Below are positions 56,201-64,000 of a DNA stretch of 64,000 nt, one piece after another (position 1 is the stretch's first letter; every line of letters begins with the position of its first letter). A program made the position numbers and the translations under genes. The notes beneath the pieces are model-generated. The model did no database searches. It saw only the letters and a list, made by a program, of their open reading frames with translations, and had not been told where the DNA came from. The stretch is from Rhabdophis nuchalis (lineage: Eukaryota > Chordata > Lepidosauria > Squamata > Natricidae), in the NCBI GenBank assembly GCA_039707465.1, contig CM077658.1, forward strand, positions 17,707,074 to 17,771,073, given 5' to 3'.

Positions 56201-58920
56201 CTCCTGGTTCGGTAAAGCTGCCCTCTGGGTATTCAGATGACTTTGCCTGCTCTGGGACTTGAGGGACAAAATGATGTGATGACAGTGCCGACAGCCTGGA
56301 AATAGAGGACCAAAGACATGGCTGCTGTCAGGATTCCAAATAGCATCCAAAAGTAAATCAGAGTCCAAGGCAAAGTATAGCTCAAAGTTCCAGTTTATGA
56401 AGAGAGCCATGTTGGCACATCTGGGAAAACCCGAATTTGAAAGCTTCCAGGTTTTCCCCACCCAGTTGAAAGTTCAAGATCTTGCCCCCACACCCACAAT
56501 TCCATCCCATGGCCCAATCTCCCACTGCCACGCTGGCAGTTCCACCCATCCAGTTCCAGTCAGGTGCAGAGACAAAGGATGACCTTAGCTTTCTAGAAGA
56601 AATGTTGTTATGGCTTCATATCATCTAACTCCATACAATCCCCCCTCCAATTTTCCCACAATAGAAAATGCATAGCAGAATAATAGAAAGTGTGGCAAGC
56701 CAAAGAGCCAGAAGAAAAGGTGTATCTCTACCTTCCCACCTATGACTGGATGTATAAGTACACACATTTGATACTTGGAGCCTGATTGTTTTGGAGATGA
56801 ACATTTCAAAGACTCAAAGCAATCTCTTTTTCTTTGTCTACCCCCCACCCCTCATTTTTCTCTTGCTAGATTTTCACAGAGGGGGCTCTCCACAGGTCCG
56901 CCTCAGAGGGCTTCAAGTCTTCGCAGTTCTTCGATGCCCCCTGGACGATCCCTTCCTTTTGTCAACATACCTCTGACCGATGGGCAGGTATGGCTCTCAT
57001 GGGCTTTTAGCAGAACAGGCTGTGCTTGATGGAGGGGACGTAACTAAGTATAGGTAGATGTACACACATCTCCAGTTCTAATTGTTGTGTGTTATCTGGT
57101 CCTTATGGAAATAGGTTTTTCACCAAGTTAGGCTTCATTCTCACATCAGTCTACGGAGATTCTCTGTCATCCAGGTCATGGTTGTCCCCATGGTGCTTTT
57201 TTCAAGAGGCAACTAGACTGTCTGGTTTTTCTTTGAAGACGTTTTGCTTCTCATCCAAGAAGCTTAATCAGCTCTGATCTCACATCAATAGTAATTATTT
57301 GAAGAGGTTTAGGCATAAAACTGCCATTGCAATAGGAAGGCCATGGGGATTTGAAGTCCTTGGGGTGGATAAAGGCAGCGAAAACGTCCAGCAACATGAA
57401 TGGAGAAGAACATGTGTGAAGTTAGATGCGTGTTTGCTGTAGAGATTAACAATTTAGAGGAATCAAGAGATTGTCACTAAGTGAGGGGGTCATTAAATGA
57501 CTCACGGCCAGTTTTACAACTGTTTTTGCTGCGATCATTAAGTGAATCACCACCATTGTTAAATGAATTGTGTCATTCAGAGAATTCAGCTTTTCCACGT
57601 TGATTGTGCTTGTTTGGGAGCCAGTTGCAAATGTCAATCACGTGACTAGATGCTGCAATGAGCGTTAAGTGTGAGGACTTTTTTTTTTTTTAAGCACCAT
57701 TGTAACTTTGGGCGCTGAAGAAAAGGTTGTAAGTTGAGGATTACTTGTAGGGGCCTTCCAAACGGCATCTCTGCTTTGTTTCAGACTCTTTGCTCATCCA
57801 GGGATGACATCCAAAACATTGATGTGCAGCTGTTAAATAATGACACCGTCCAGCATATCCACACCCTGGTGGTAAGTGTTGAAAGCGAAGTATTTTGAGA
57901 AATGGCTGGCTGTCCCCCTACATTTTGGGGGGAGAATTGTGGAGTTTCCCCTCTGAAGAAAGTTTTTCTTCAGCTGTTGACTCTGGTCACTTCTCAGCTG
58001 GTCTGAATCCCTTCTTTCCCGAGTGGTGAAGAGTTGGAATTGGCAATTTCTTTCATCCGGCGGGTATAAAGGGAACATTGAGCGCTTGGGAAGGATATTT
58101 TCCCACCAGGGTTGCCATAGGCCTGTGATGATGAACCTATGGCACGTATGCCAAAAGTGGCATGCAGAGCCATGTCATCTGGCACAGGAAGCGTCACCCG
58201 TTCTTTTCTGGTTTCTGCTATGCATGCGCACACCACAATCAGCTGGCCTTTGTGCATATGGCAGTGCCAGAAACTGGAAGAGCTGTACTTCTGTTTTCCA
58301 GTGTGAGCATGCGTGCCGGCCAGCTGATCTGCGCATACACATGCACGCCATAAACCCGGAAGACGAATGGCCAACGCTGCATGTGCCAGGCGACATGGCA
58401 TGCATGCACCAGAAAACGGAAGTTCATTTCCCTCTGGGCAGCTCCTCTTTCTTGTTGCAGTGCAGACAAGTGGCCATGCGAAGTAGAAAAATAGGGACCA
58501 ACTTTGGTGGGAACAACATTCCGTGTGCCTTTGGCATTTAGTCATGCCAGCCACATGACCACAGAGGCATCTTCAGACAGCGCTGGTTTTTTGGCTTTGA
58601 AACAGATATGAGCATCACCCCCTAGAGTCAGGAATCAATAGCACATATGTGCGAGGGGAACCTTTACCTATACTTTAAGGATAATCATTTTGCTAAAACC
58701 ACCTTCCCATTTTGTTTGGGCTTTAAAATAAATGTAATAAATTCTACCTTCACATAAAATCCATTAATTTATTGTTTTTGAAATACCAATCCACAAAAAC
58801 CAGCAATGACCCCCTAACTGATGTTTAGATTTCGAAGGAGATTCTTACACGAATTGCCTTTTGCTTCCTCAGAATCAGCTGACAGCCCTTTGTGGAAAAG
58901 CAACGGTTAAGCCAAGTTGA
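50278..58920 (+). CDS. CDCA9: Borealin-family protein, probable borealin-2, complete, 9 coding exons, 255 aa
   Basis: Borealins are chromosomal passenger complex scaffolds: the N-terminal helix bundles with INCENP and survivin to place Aurora B on mitotic chromatin. Coding exons: 50278-50413, 51255-51383, 52591-52643, 53048-53108, 53844-53920, 54783-54841, 56870-56987, 57785-57871, 58873-58920 (TGA). They sum to 768 nt, in frame, all GT-AG. Residues 30-90 carry the family signature: LFLQDFDHQ, then a long helix, then ALPPAMRKMKRKDLL, aligning with the borealin pattern of a DFD motif followed by LP.A.R.MK. The middle (107-200) is basic and Ser/Thr-rich. The C-terminal 45 residues (DIQNIDVQLLNNDTVQHIHT) resemble the borealin dimerisation domain. 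It is shorter than borealin-1 (CDCA8, about 280 aa). Paralogue assignment rests on the sequence differing from CDCA8 and on non-mammalian borealin-2 being known in frog and chicken. Family call is firm; CDCA9 rather than CDCA8 is an inference. Confidence 0.85.
50858..51224 (-). mobile_element. CR1-like LINE 3' end, ends about 30 bp before borealin exon 2
   Basis: AATAGCAGAGTTGGAATGGA to CATTAAACTAGAC; minus-strand coding MKRRTRGDMIAVFQYLRGC and LRRHFLTVRTINQ. Nearly the same as 1085-1500. Confidence 0.85.
51560..51780. mobile_element. Unclassified dispersed repeat
   Basis: GGTGGGATTCCTACCAGTTT through CCAGAACCTGTCAGAACTGG; ends GAATGCCACCTCTG. A similar head occurs near 56190. Looks like a SINE- or hAT-type reptile repeat; family not named. 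Confidence 0.5.
51898..52265 (-). mobile_element. CR1-like LINE 3' end, minus orientation
   Basis: ACAGATTAATAGAGTTGGAA, CCTTGTAGGTCATCTAGTCC, then GTTTCCATCCATTGTTCCTT. Divergent copy related to 3600-4125. Confidence 0.8.
52791..53012 (-). mobile_element. Helitron-like element, reversed 3' end just upstream of borealin exon 4
   Basis: Begins ACTAGCCCATAACCGGCATT then GCCCGGGTATTT; reversed, this is a GC hairpin followed by CTAG|T. Shares TACTGTGAAGCCGTTACCAT and AGCCATTTTAAGGCACAACA with 25340-25450. Ends near a CACACACA run at 53003. Confidence 0.6.
53472..53737. mobile_element. hAT MITE, 266 bp, 8-bp TSD
   Basis: Ends CAGAGGTGTCAAACTCAATT and TTGAGTTTGACACCCCTG. TSD CCTTAAGG (53464-53471) against TCTTAAGG (53738-53745), one mismatch. 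In a borealin-gene intron. Confidence 0.9.
54036..54782. other. Borealin-gene intron 5, possible Helitron 5' end then unassigned
   Basis: A (TATATC)-type stretch and TCTATAAAAGCAAAATACCA at 54056-54075 resemble a Helitron start. The remainder to 54782 is unassigned. Confidence 0.35.
55273..55408. mobile_element. Palindromic hAT MITE, second subfamily
   Basis: GCAGGGGTCTGCAAAGTCGG and CCGACTTTGCAGATCCCTGC ends, loop about AGCATAGCTGG. Nearly the same as 30824-30958. TSD is imperfect (TTAAAG on both sides). Confidence 0.88.
55409..56869. other. Borealin-gene intron 6, mostly unassigned
   Basis: A (TG)n tract lies at 55899-55919. Around 56190 is the head of the dispersed repeat also at 51560. 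No exon or RNA recognised. Confidence 0.4.
57217..57280. mobile_element. Penelope-like or related retroelement scrap
   Basis: TTCTTTGAAGACGTTTTGCT with CTCATCCAAGAAGCTTAATC is a widespread vertebrate repeat end. Family assignment is from memory and uncertain. Confidence 0.4.
57478..57750. mobile_element. GTCCTTGACTTACGACC-family MITE, decayed
   Basis: GATCATTAAGTGAATCACCA, TTGTTAAATGAATTGTGTCA and GGTTGTAAGTTGAGGATTAC; 34 bp before borealin exon 8. Confidence 0.65.
58115..58485. mobile_element. hAT element related to 36091 and 44612, partial
   Basis: GCCTGTGATGATGAACCTAT, GGCACGTATGCCAAAAGTGG, interior with GCATGCGCACACC. The right terminus is lost. Confidence 0.65.
58488..58675 (+). mobile_element. 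Sauria-type SINE, 5'-truncated
   Basis: AATAGGGACCAACTTTGGTG, GTGTGCCTTTGGCATTTAGT, GCACATATGTGCGAGGGGAA, then CCTTTACCTATACTTT. About 200 bp before the last borealin exon. Confidence 0.85.
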
Positions 58921-59018
58921 AGAAATGGATGGCAACTTTTCCTGTATTTTCCTTCGTGTAAAGAAACGCCTTGATATAGTTAAAGCAGCAGGCAATTGGT
59001 TTTAAGGATTTATTGCAT

Positions 59019-59024
59019 ATTAAA
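59019..59024 (+). terminator. CDCA9: Polyadenylation signal candidate of the borealin-family gene
   Basis: ATTAAA lies 99 nt after the stop codon and is followed by T-rich sequence (TTTGTATATTTCTC). It would give a short 3' UTR of about 120 nt. Longer 3' ends toward 60 kb are possible. Confidence 0.4.
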
Positions 59025-59059
59025 CTTTGTATATTTCTCATCTGGAAACATTTGAAGCA

Positions 59060-60671
59060 AAGGTTCTTATTGGGAGACTGAATGTAAAATGATTATTTGC
59101 ATTCATTTCCCCAGATCTGAATTTTTGCCTGTAGGAATACATGAAGCAAGAAGTGAATTTAGCTAAGCGTTTATTAAAATTGATTTTCCATTAGAATTAA
59201 AAACTGAAGGATGCACTTTGAAGTTCTGATTTGGCTTTACTTTTGGTCACCTTGATCAAGTTATAAAATTGCCTGATTTTTGACATAATCTCATAGTGAA
59301 CATACATACAAGGAAAGATTGGTGACGCCCCAAAGATCTGTATTTTTAACTTTTGAGAACAGCTCTTAATTCAGGAAAATCCCAATATAATCTTCCCATC
59401 AAGAGGATTAATTGTCATAAATGTAGATGTACCTGCATGCTCCAACTGTATCACGGTACTATTATATCCAGAGCCTTAGCTTGCTTTTAAAAGTTGCCTA
59501 GATATGCTATAGCCCTCGAGTTACTATCTTTTGTTTAGTGACCTAGTGACCAATTAATAGAAATATGTCACGTAGGATACATACCTTGTAAACATAAATT
59601 ACCCTCCTGAGATGCTACGTACATCTGTGCTGAGGGTGGAAATATTGTAGAAGCTCACACATTACTCTGAGAATTTAAGACAAAATCAATGTAGATTAAA
59701 ATCTGAAAAATTACTCTCGATAGAATACTTGTAATTTACTGTATTGCTAAATCTGTTGGTTCTGAGGTTGACTTTATGTTCATGACTATATAATTAGAAG
59801 CATCAAAGGACAGAATCTTTTGTGCAACTTCAGCTCAGATCCTAAGGGGAGGGTGGAGCGGTAGAAGAGAATACTGCTCGTTATGTTCACTCTTTGAATT
59901 ACTTCTCAAACTTCTTTATGTTCTGGTTATAAGGCAATAACTGCAAATAATTGAGAGTTTATGGTTGACCTCCATGAGTCTTCAAGAACTTTTTTTGCAT
60001 TATAGAAAAATTGAATTATCTTTTTATGCTTCAAGACTTTAAAGTTGACCTCATGCAGACAGTCGGGTCTTCAATTGTGCAAGTCACGCACAGCTTTGCA
60101 AGGGTTAAATGAATGATTGCAATGGGGTATTGTCTTCTGTCTTGAAAGAGTTCTTAAAAGCTATGCAAGACCTGGGTTGTCCTAACTTAAGCGTACTAAC
60201 ACAATCACCTCCTGCCCTGCCAAGTTGCATGAAATTTTAGGATATCAACCCACAATCCTTTCTCTCTTCTGCAAAACCCGTTCACTTTCAAGAATTTGAT
60301 CTGAGCTTAGTGGAATAAAGACTAGATTGTTTTACCCTGAAGAATTCATTCCATATCTAAGAACAAGGTACGGTCTCTCCCCTCCAGCCCTGATTTGGAA
60401 AATTAAAAAATCATGCTCCTTCAAATATTCAAATAAATGAACAGGTTTCAGCTTTTCATGCAAATTTTGATGGCAATCTTCTATCCAACGAGATGTTGAA
60501 GAGTGTCCTGTCAATCCAAAACTCTAATCACATGCAAGTTCCTACAGGGATTTATTTGAACGTGGCTTTACTCCTGCATTGGGCTGTATATTGGATTATG
60601 TAAGACGAACTCAGGAGATATTGAGAAGCAAAGCTAAAAAGAAATGTCTTTTTGGTGGATTTTCTTAACAT
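59060..60671. other. Intergenic DNA between borealin-family gene and DNAJA2
   Basis: Unique AT-rich DNA; no gene, RNA or transposon recognised. Could hold alternative 3' UTR of either neighbour. Confidence 0.4.
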
Positions 60672-61022
60672 AGGAGGGAGGTGGTGGCTCAGTGGCTAAG
60701 ACTCTAAACTTGTCAATCAGAAAGGTTGGCAGTTAGAATCCCTAGCACTGCGCAACAGAGTGAGCCCCCGTTTCTTGTCCCAGCTTCTGCCAACCTAGGA
60801 GTTTGAAAGCATGTAAAAATGCAAGTAAAAAAAATAGGAACCATCTTTGGCAGGAAGGGAACAGCATTCAGTGCGCCTTTGGTGTTTAGTCATGCCAGGC
60901 ACATGACCACGGAGACGTCTTCGGACAGCGCTGGCTCTTTGGCTTTGAAAAGGAGATGAGCACTGCCCCCTAGAGTGGGGAACAATGAGCACATATGTGC
61001 AAGGGGAACCTTTACCTTACTT
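60672..61022 (+). mobile_element. Sauria-type SINE, near full length
   Basis: tRNA-like head GGAGGTGGTGGCTCAGTGGC and GGCAGTTAGAATCCCTAGC (decayed box B), body GTCCCAGCTTCTGCCAACCT to CACATATGTGCAAGGGGAAC, tail CTTTACCTTACTT. The most complete copy in the window. Confidence 0.9.
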
Positions 61023-61328
61023 AACATAGGTGAAGCCTAGCCTAGTCCTGCTGCATCTGTTACCTGTTCTTCCATCAAAAATAATGCCCCTGTGTCTTAA
61101 AAGTGGTGATATTTAGTTCAATAGAAATTGGGGTCTTGGTGCTACAGGCTTGGCTTGACACACCCGAGGCCCATTTGCTTCCTTAGAGCAGATTTCCTTT
61201 AGTTTTCTTCGGATCAAGCTAGTCAACACTGGGAGTGATTTGCTTCAAAATTCCCAAGGTCTAATTTCAGCTGCAGAATTGATAAGAAAGAAAACCATTA
61301 CAAAACGTATCATCATACACCAATGGTT

Positions 61329-62006
61329 TTTATTAAGTTTCAGAAACCTTTTTTTTTTTCACAAGATGGTAAAAAAAAAACTCTTACAACCACTTTTTTT
61401 CCTTTTTTTTGTTTTGTTTTTAAATCTTTCATGGTTTTCCCCATCAGGTTCTCTTCCCGTGTGCCGAAACCCAATTTTACTTACCATGCATCTAAAAGTG
61501 ATAGATACAGGCTATTTATTCTATTTGTAGCAGCTTATGCAGATGCAGCCAAATAACAGCCTCGGGACAAATTTTTACACAAAACTTTACAATGTAGAAT
61601 TTTGAATTTAAAATAGAGGAAACTTAAAATCTACACAAAAAACTGGTAAAAATCAAGCACAAGTACAAGGACTGGAACTTAATCCAGATGAACAGGAGAA
61701 GAGTCTCGTCTTCCTTTCAAGTGCCTTTATTCTGCTACAGAACAGTCAGTCAAGAGGGGGGAAAAAAAAGATGTAAGCTTTGTGTGTGTCTGTGTGTGGT
61801 TAGTTTAAATTATACACTTCTGTAGATACTATGGACCAATTTTAAAAGTTACACATACAGCAAAATATGTCCATTGGGCTCGTGTGCATTGTTTAGACAA
61901 TCCAACTGTGTTGCTGAGAACAAGTCAGGCAAAATTTTGAAGAGAGAAAAATCCATGTGTAACTTCCCTTACCCCGCCCTGGACAGAATTTTGTTTTTGT
62001 TTTTTT
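61329..62006 (-). other. DNAJA2: Probable 3' UTR of DNAJA2
   Basis: Unique sequence follows the stop codon on the minus strand. AATAAA reads on the minus strand at 61520-61515 and again at 61334-61329, both plausible poly(A) signals. No transposon is recognisable between them and the stop codon. Confidence 0.45.
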
Positions 62007-63500
62007 TTACTGGTGGGCACACTGCACCCCCGGTCCATGATGGCCACTTTCCTCATCGGAACTATCATTGTACGCCTCGCGCCTCTGCCCACCGCTTGAC
62101 CCACGAGTGGTGTCAAATTCTTGAAGGTCTACTTCTTCTGCTTCGCTAATTATGTTGGGAACCTCTGGTCTGGAGGGCAGAAGATCTTCAAGCTCCTAAA
62201 AGTAAAATATCGTGAATTTGTTTGAATAGGTTATTTGGCCAAGGGTGATTAGACAGTCAGGGAATTTGTCTCCGGCGCAGCAGCTCTCAAAGCATCAGAA
62301 AAGTGATAATTATAATAATACCAATAAGAGGGAGGAGGAAGAGGAGCAGAGGAGTAGGGGAGAGGCAAGGGAAGAAAGAAAGGGAAAGGAGAGGAGGAAG
62401 AAAGAAAGTAGAGAAGGGAGGGAGGGTGAAAAGAAAAGAAAAAAAATACGGTGGCGATAAGACAAAATAGGTGTATGGGATGGTAAGAAAAGCAAGCCAG
62501 ACTGTGTATTTTGACTCGTTATATGGAAAAACAAATCCGTAAACGTGATAAAGATAAATAAGAACAATAACTATGTGAATGTATACCTGTAACTATGTAT
62601 AAGAGAATAAAAATAAAAAACTTTAAAAAAGAGGGAGGAGTAAGAAAGATAATGTGTTTAAAAAATACTACTACAGCCATATTGCATGGGTAAATACAAG
62701 TAGACATTAGAAAGCACTGTGAGAATTATCTGCTCAACAGTGTGTTGGCCTAAGAATACGCCAAGAAAAGTGTTTGCATGGAGTTGTCATTCTATTTATG
62801 CCCCCAAATGTTTATGGTGATTTGGTTTTTCAATATAACTTGCTTTTTGCTCAAATATCATGGTGCAGCTGCCTGCCCTACACCCCCAGGATTTCTGGAG
62901 GAGAACAATGACGTGGACTGTGCCAGGTCATGTGATTTTCCTGTGTTTGAGAGTGGAAGCTCTCCTTGAATAATGTTATGCTTATTTTAAAGTTTAACTG
63001 CAAGTAGAGAGAGGTGTGAAGAGCGTAGGATTTTTCACATGCTCTCAGAGAAGAGAATATTTACCAGACTACTTTCTGTACTTACTGTAAGCTTTTCTGG
63101 GCTAATCCAGTTGTTTTCAGGAAACTGCACATCAAACTTTATATAAAGATCACCCTTTTCAAAAGGGTTGCGATATTGTGGCATGCCCTCCCCTCGAACT
63201 ACCCGGACGGAGCCTAGTGTTTAAAAAGAAACAAAAAACAAAAGGAACAATGTCAGTGAAGGGCAGCGTGTCATTTCTCTCTAGGCAAAAACATTTTTTA
63301 AAAAACCCATTGGAAGGTGGGAGAGCTTTCAGAACAGCAGTGTGCAAGTTTTTACCTGGTTCAATTACTTTTCCTGGAGGATATTTCACCACAATCTGAC
63401 GTGCATCGAGGTGCTTAAATGTGAACTGAAAGCCACACAGGGCTTCGACAAGTCCAATCTTGTGCGTCATGTGCAGATCATTTCCATCTCTCTGGAACAT
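62007..63500 (-). CDS. DNAJA2: DNAJA2, last three coding exons (5' part outside window)
   Basis: DNAJA2 is a type I (class A) Hsp40 co-chaperone that delivers clients to Hsp70 and stimulates its ATPase. The visible minus-strand exons are 63500-63356, 63213-63086 and 62195-62007 (stop TAA at 62009-62007); all junctions are GT-AG and the frame is continuous. They encode about the last 154 residues: part of C-terminal substrate-binding domain II (FQRDGNDLHMTHKIGLVEAL, VVKYPPGKVIEPG, VVRGEGMPQYRNPF), the dimerisation region, and an acidic Gly/Ser tail. The end is CAHQ, a CaaX prenylation box as in mammalian DNAJA2. The J domain, glycine-rich linker and zinc-finger exons must lie beyond 64000. A small change from human is Met for Val before FQRDGND. 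Confidence 0.95.
62197..63085 (-). other. DNAJA2: Last intron of DNAJA2
   Basis: Contains a purine-rich tract (62328-62450, AGGAGGAAG and GAAAGGGAAAG) but no recognised transposon. Bounded by a GTAAG donor at 63085 and TTTTAG acceptor at 62196. Confidence 0.7.
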
Positions 63501-63696
63501 CTTGGAGAAAGAGGGAGAAGGGAAAGATTGGGTGTTTGCTCTCGACATATGGCACGCGAGTGTGTCCTACAGAAGCGGGCCATCTTCAGGGACCGTACTG
63601 GATTCTTCAAGCTCTTCTCCCAAGTGGACTGCACACTATTGCCATCGTTTTCCAAATCAAACATTGTTTATAAATTGCCATTTATCAACAGCAATA

Positions 63697-63906
63697 CAAT
63701 TTAGACTTATATACTGCCCCACACTGCTTTACGGCATTCTCTGAGAGGTTGACGGAGTCAGCCCCAATAATCTGGGTCCTCATTTTACCGACCTCCGTCG
63801 GAAGGATGGAAGGCTGAGTCAACCTTGAGCCACTCAGGATCGAACTCCAGGCTGTGGACAGAGTTTGCCTGCAACGCTGCATTCTAACCACTGTGCCACC
63901 AGGGCT
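63697..63906 (-). mobile_element. tRNA-derived SINE, minus orientation
   Basis: TTAGACTTATATACTGCCCC, GGTTGACGGAGTCAGCCCC, GAAGGCTGAGTCAACCTTGA and CATTCTAACCACTGTGCCAC (box A reversed). Inside the first visible DNAJA2 intron. Confidence 0.85.
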
Positions 63907-64000
63907 CTGATGATGTTACCAAGATCAGAGAGAAACAAGGACTCCTCAATTCAAACCTTGAGCTGCAAATATTCTCTTGTCCTGATACCCAAATATCAGA
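63907..64000. mobile_element. Dispersed retroelement fragment at window end
   Basis: TGATGATGTTACCAAGATCA with GAGCTGCAAATATTCTCTTG matches scraps near 38870, 44470 and 50640. Possibly Penelope-like. Confidence 0.4.

Noticed and set aside
57994..58554. 186-aa minus-strand open frame
   Set aside because: Lies across hAT and SINE sequence (58115-58675) and shows no domain.
60672..60770. tRNA gene-like boxes A and B
   Set aside because: Part of the head of a Sauria-type SINE; box B is decayed and the expected SINE body follows.

Overview
The window is vertebrate nuclear DNA, most probably from a squamate reptile and quite likely a snake. The evidence is the repeat landscape together with the conserved genes. 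Repeats include RTE-BovB LINE ends, Sauria-type SINEs with ACCTTT tails, a second abundant tRNA-derived SINE, several CR1-like LINE 3' ends, hAT MITEs with 8-bp target duplications, and Bkm-type GATA/GACA arrays. Genes are intron-rich with GT-AG junctions. The gene order C16orf87 - GPT2 - DNAJA2 is the one I know from human 16q11.2 (established knowledge, from memory).

Layout. 1-6.2 kb is gene-free repeat DNA: a GATA/GACA array, a 74-bp-arm perfect palindrome, LINE ends and an LTR-like fragment. 6.2-20.1 kb holds the complete C16orf87 homologue on the minus strand, 4 coding exons and 154 aa, with a CpG-rich promoter at about 19.9-20.5 kb. 20.6-26.5 kb is intergenic. 26.6-48.8 kb holds the complete GPT2 gene (mitochondrial-type alanine aminotransferase) on the plus strand: a CpG island, a likely untranslated first exon, 11 coding exons, 560 aa and a long 3' UTR. 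50.2-59.0 kb holds a complete plus-strand gene of 9 coding exons and 255 aa, which reads as a borealin-family protein. It is best interpreted as borealin-2 (CDCA9), the chromosomal passenger paralogue known from frog and chicken. 61.3-64.0 kb holds the last three coding exons and 3' UTR of DNAJA2 on the minus strand, ending in a CAHQ prenylation box; its 5' part lies beyond the window.

The four genes do not form a pathway: a zinc-ribbon nuclear protein, an amino-acid transaminase, a mitotic scaffold and an Hsp70 co-chaperone. Reading frames close across every inferred splice junction, and total lengths match known homologues well. The main exception is GPT2, whose amino terminus is about 37 residues longer than in human.

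The most notable non-genic signals are a family of 135-bp, almost perfectly palindromic hAT MITEs with clean 8-bp target duplications; a 169-bp tandem triplication seeded by one of them; nested insertions giving relative ages; and several splice acceptors whose upstream region is made of transposon sequence. No bacterial-type systems, CRISPR arrays or new enzyme systems were seen.
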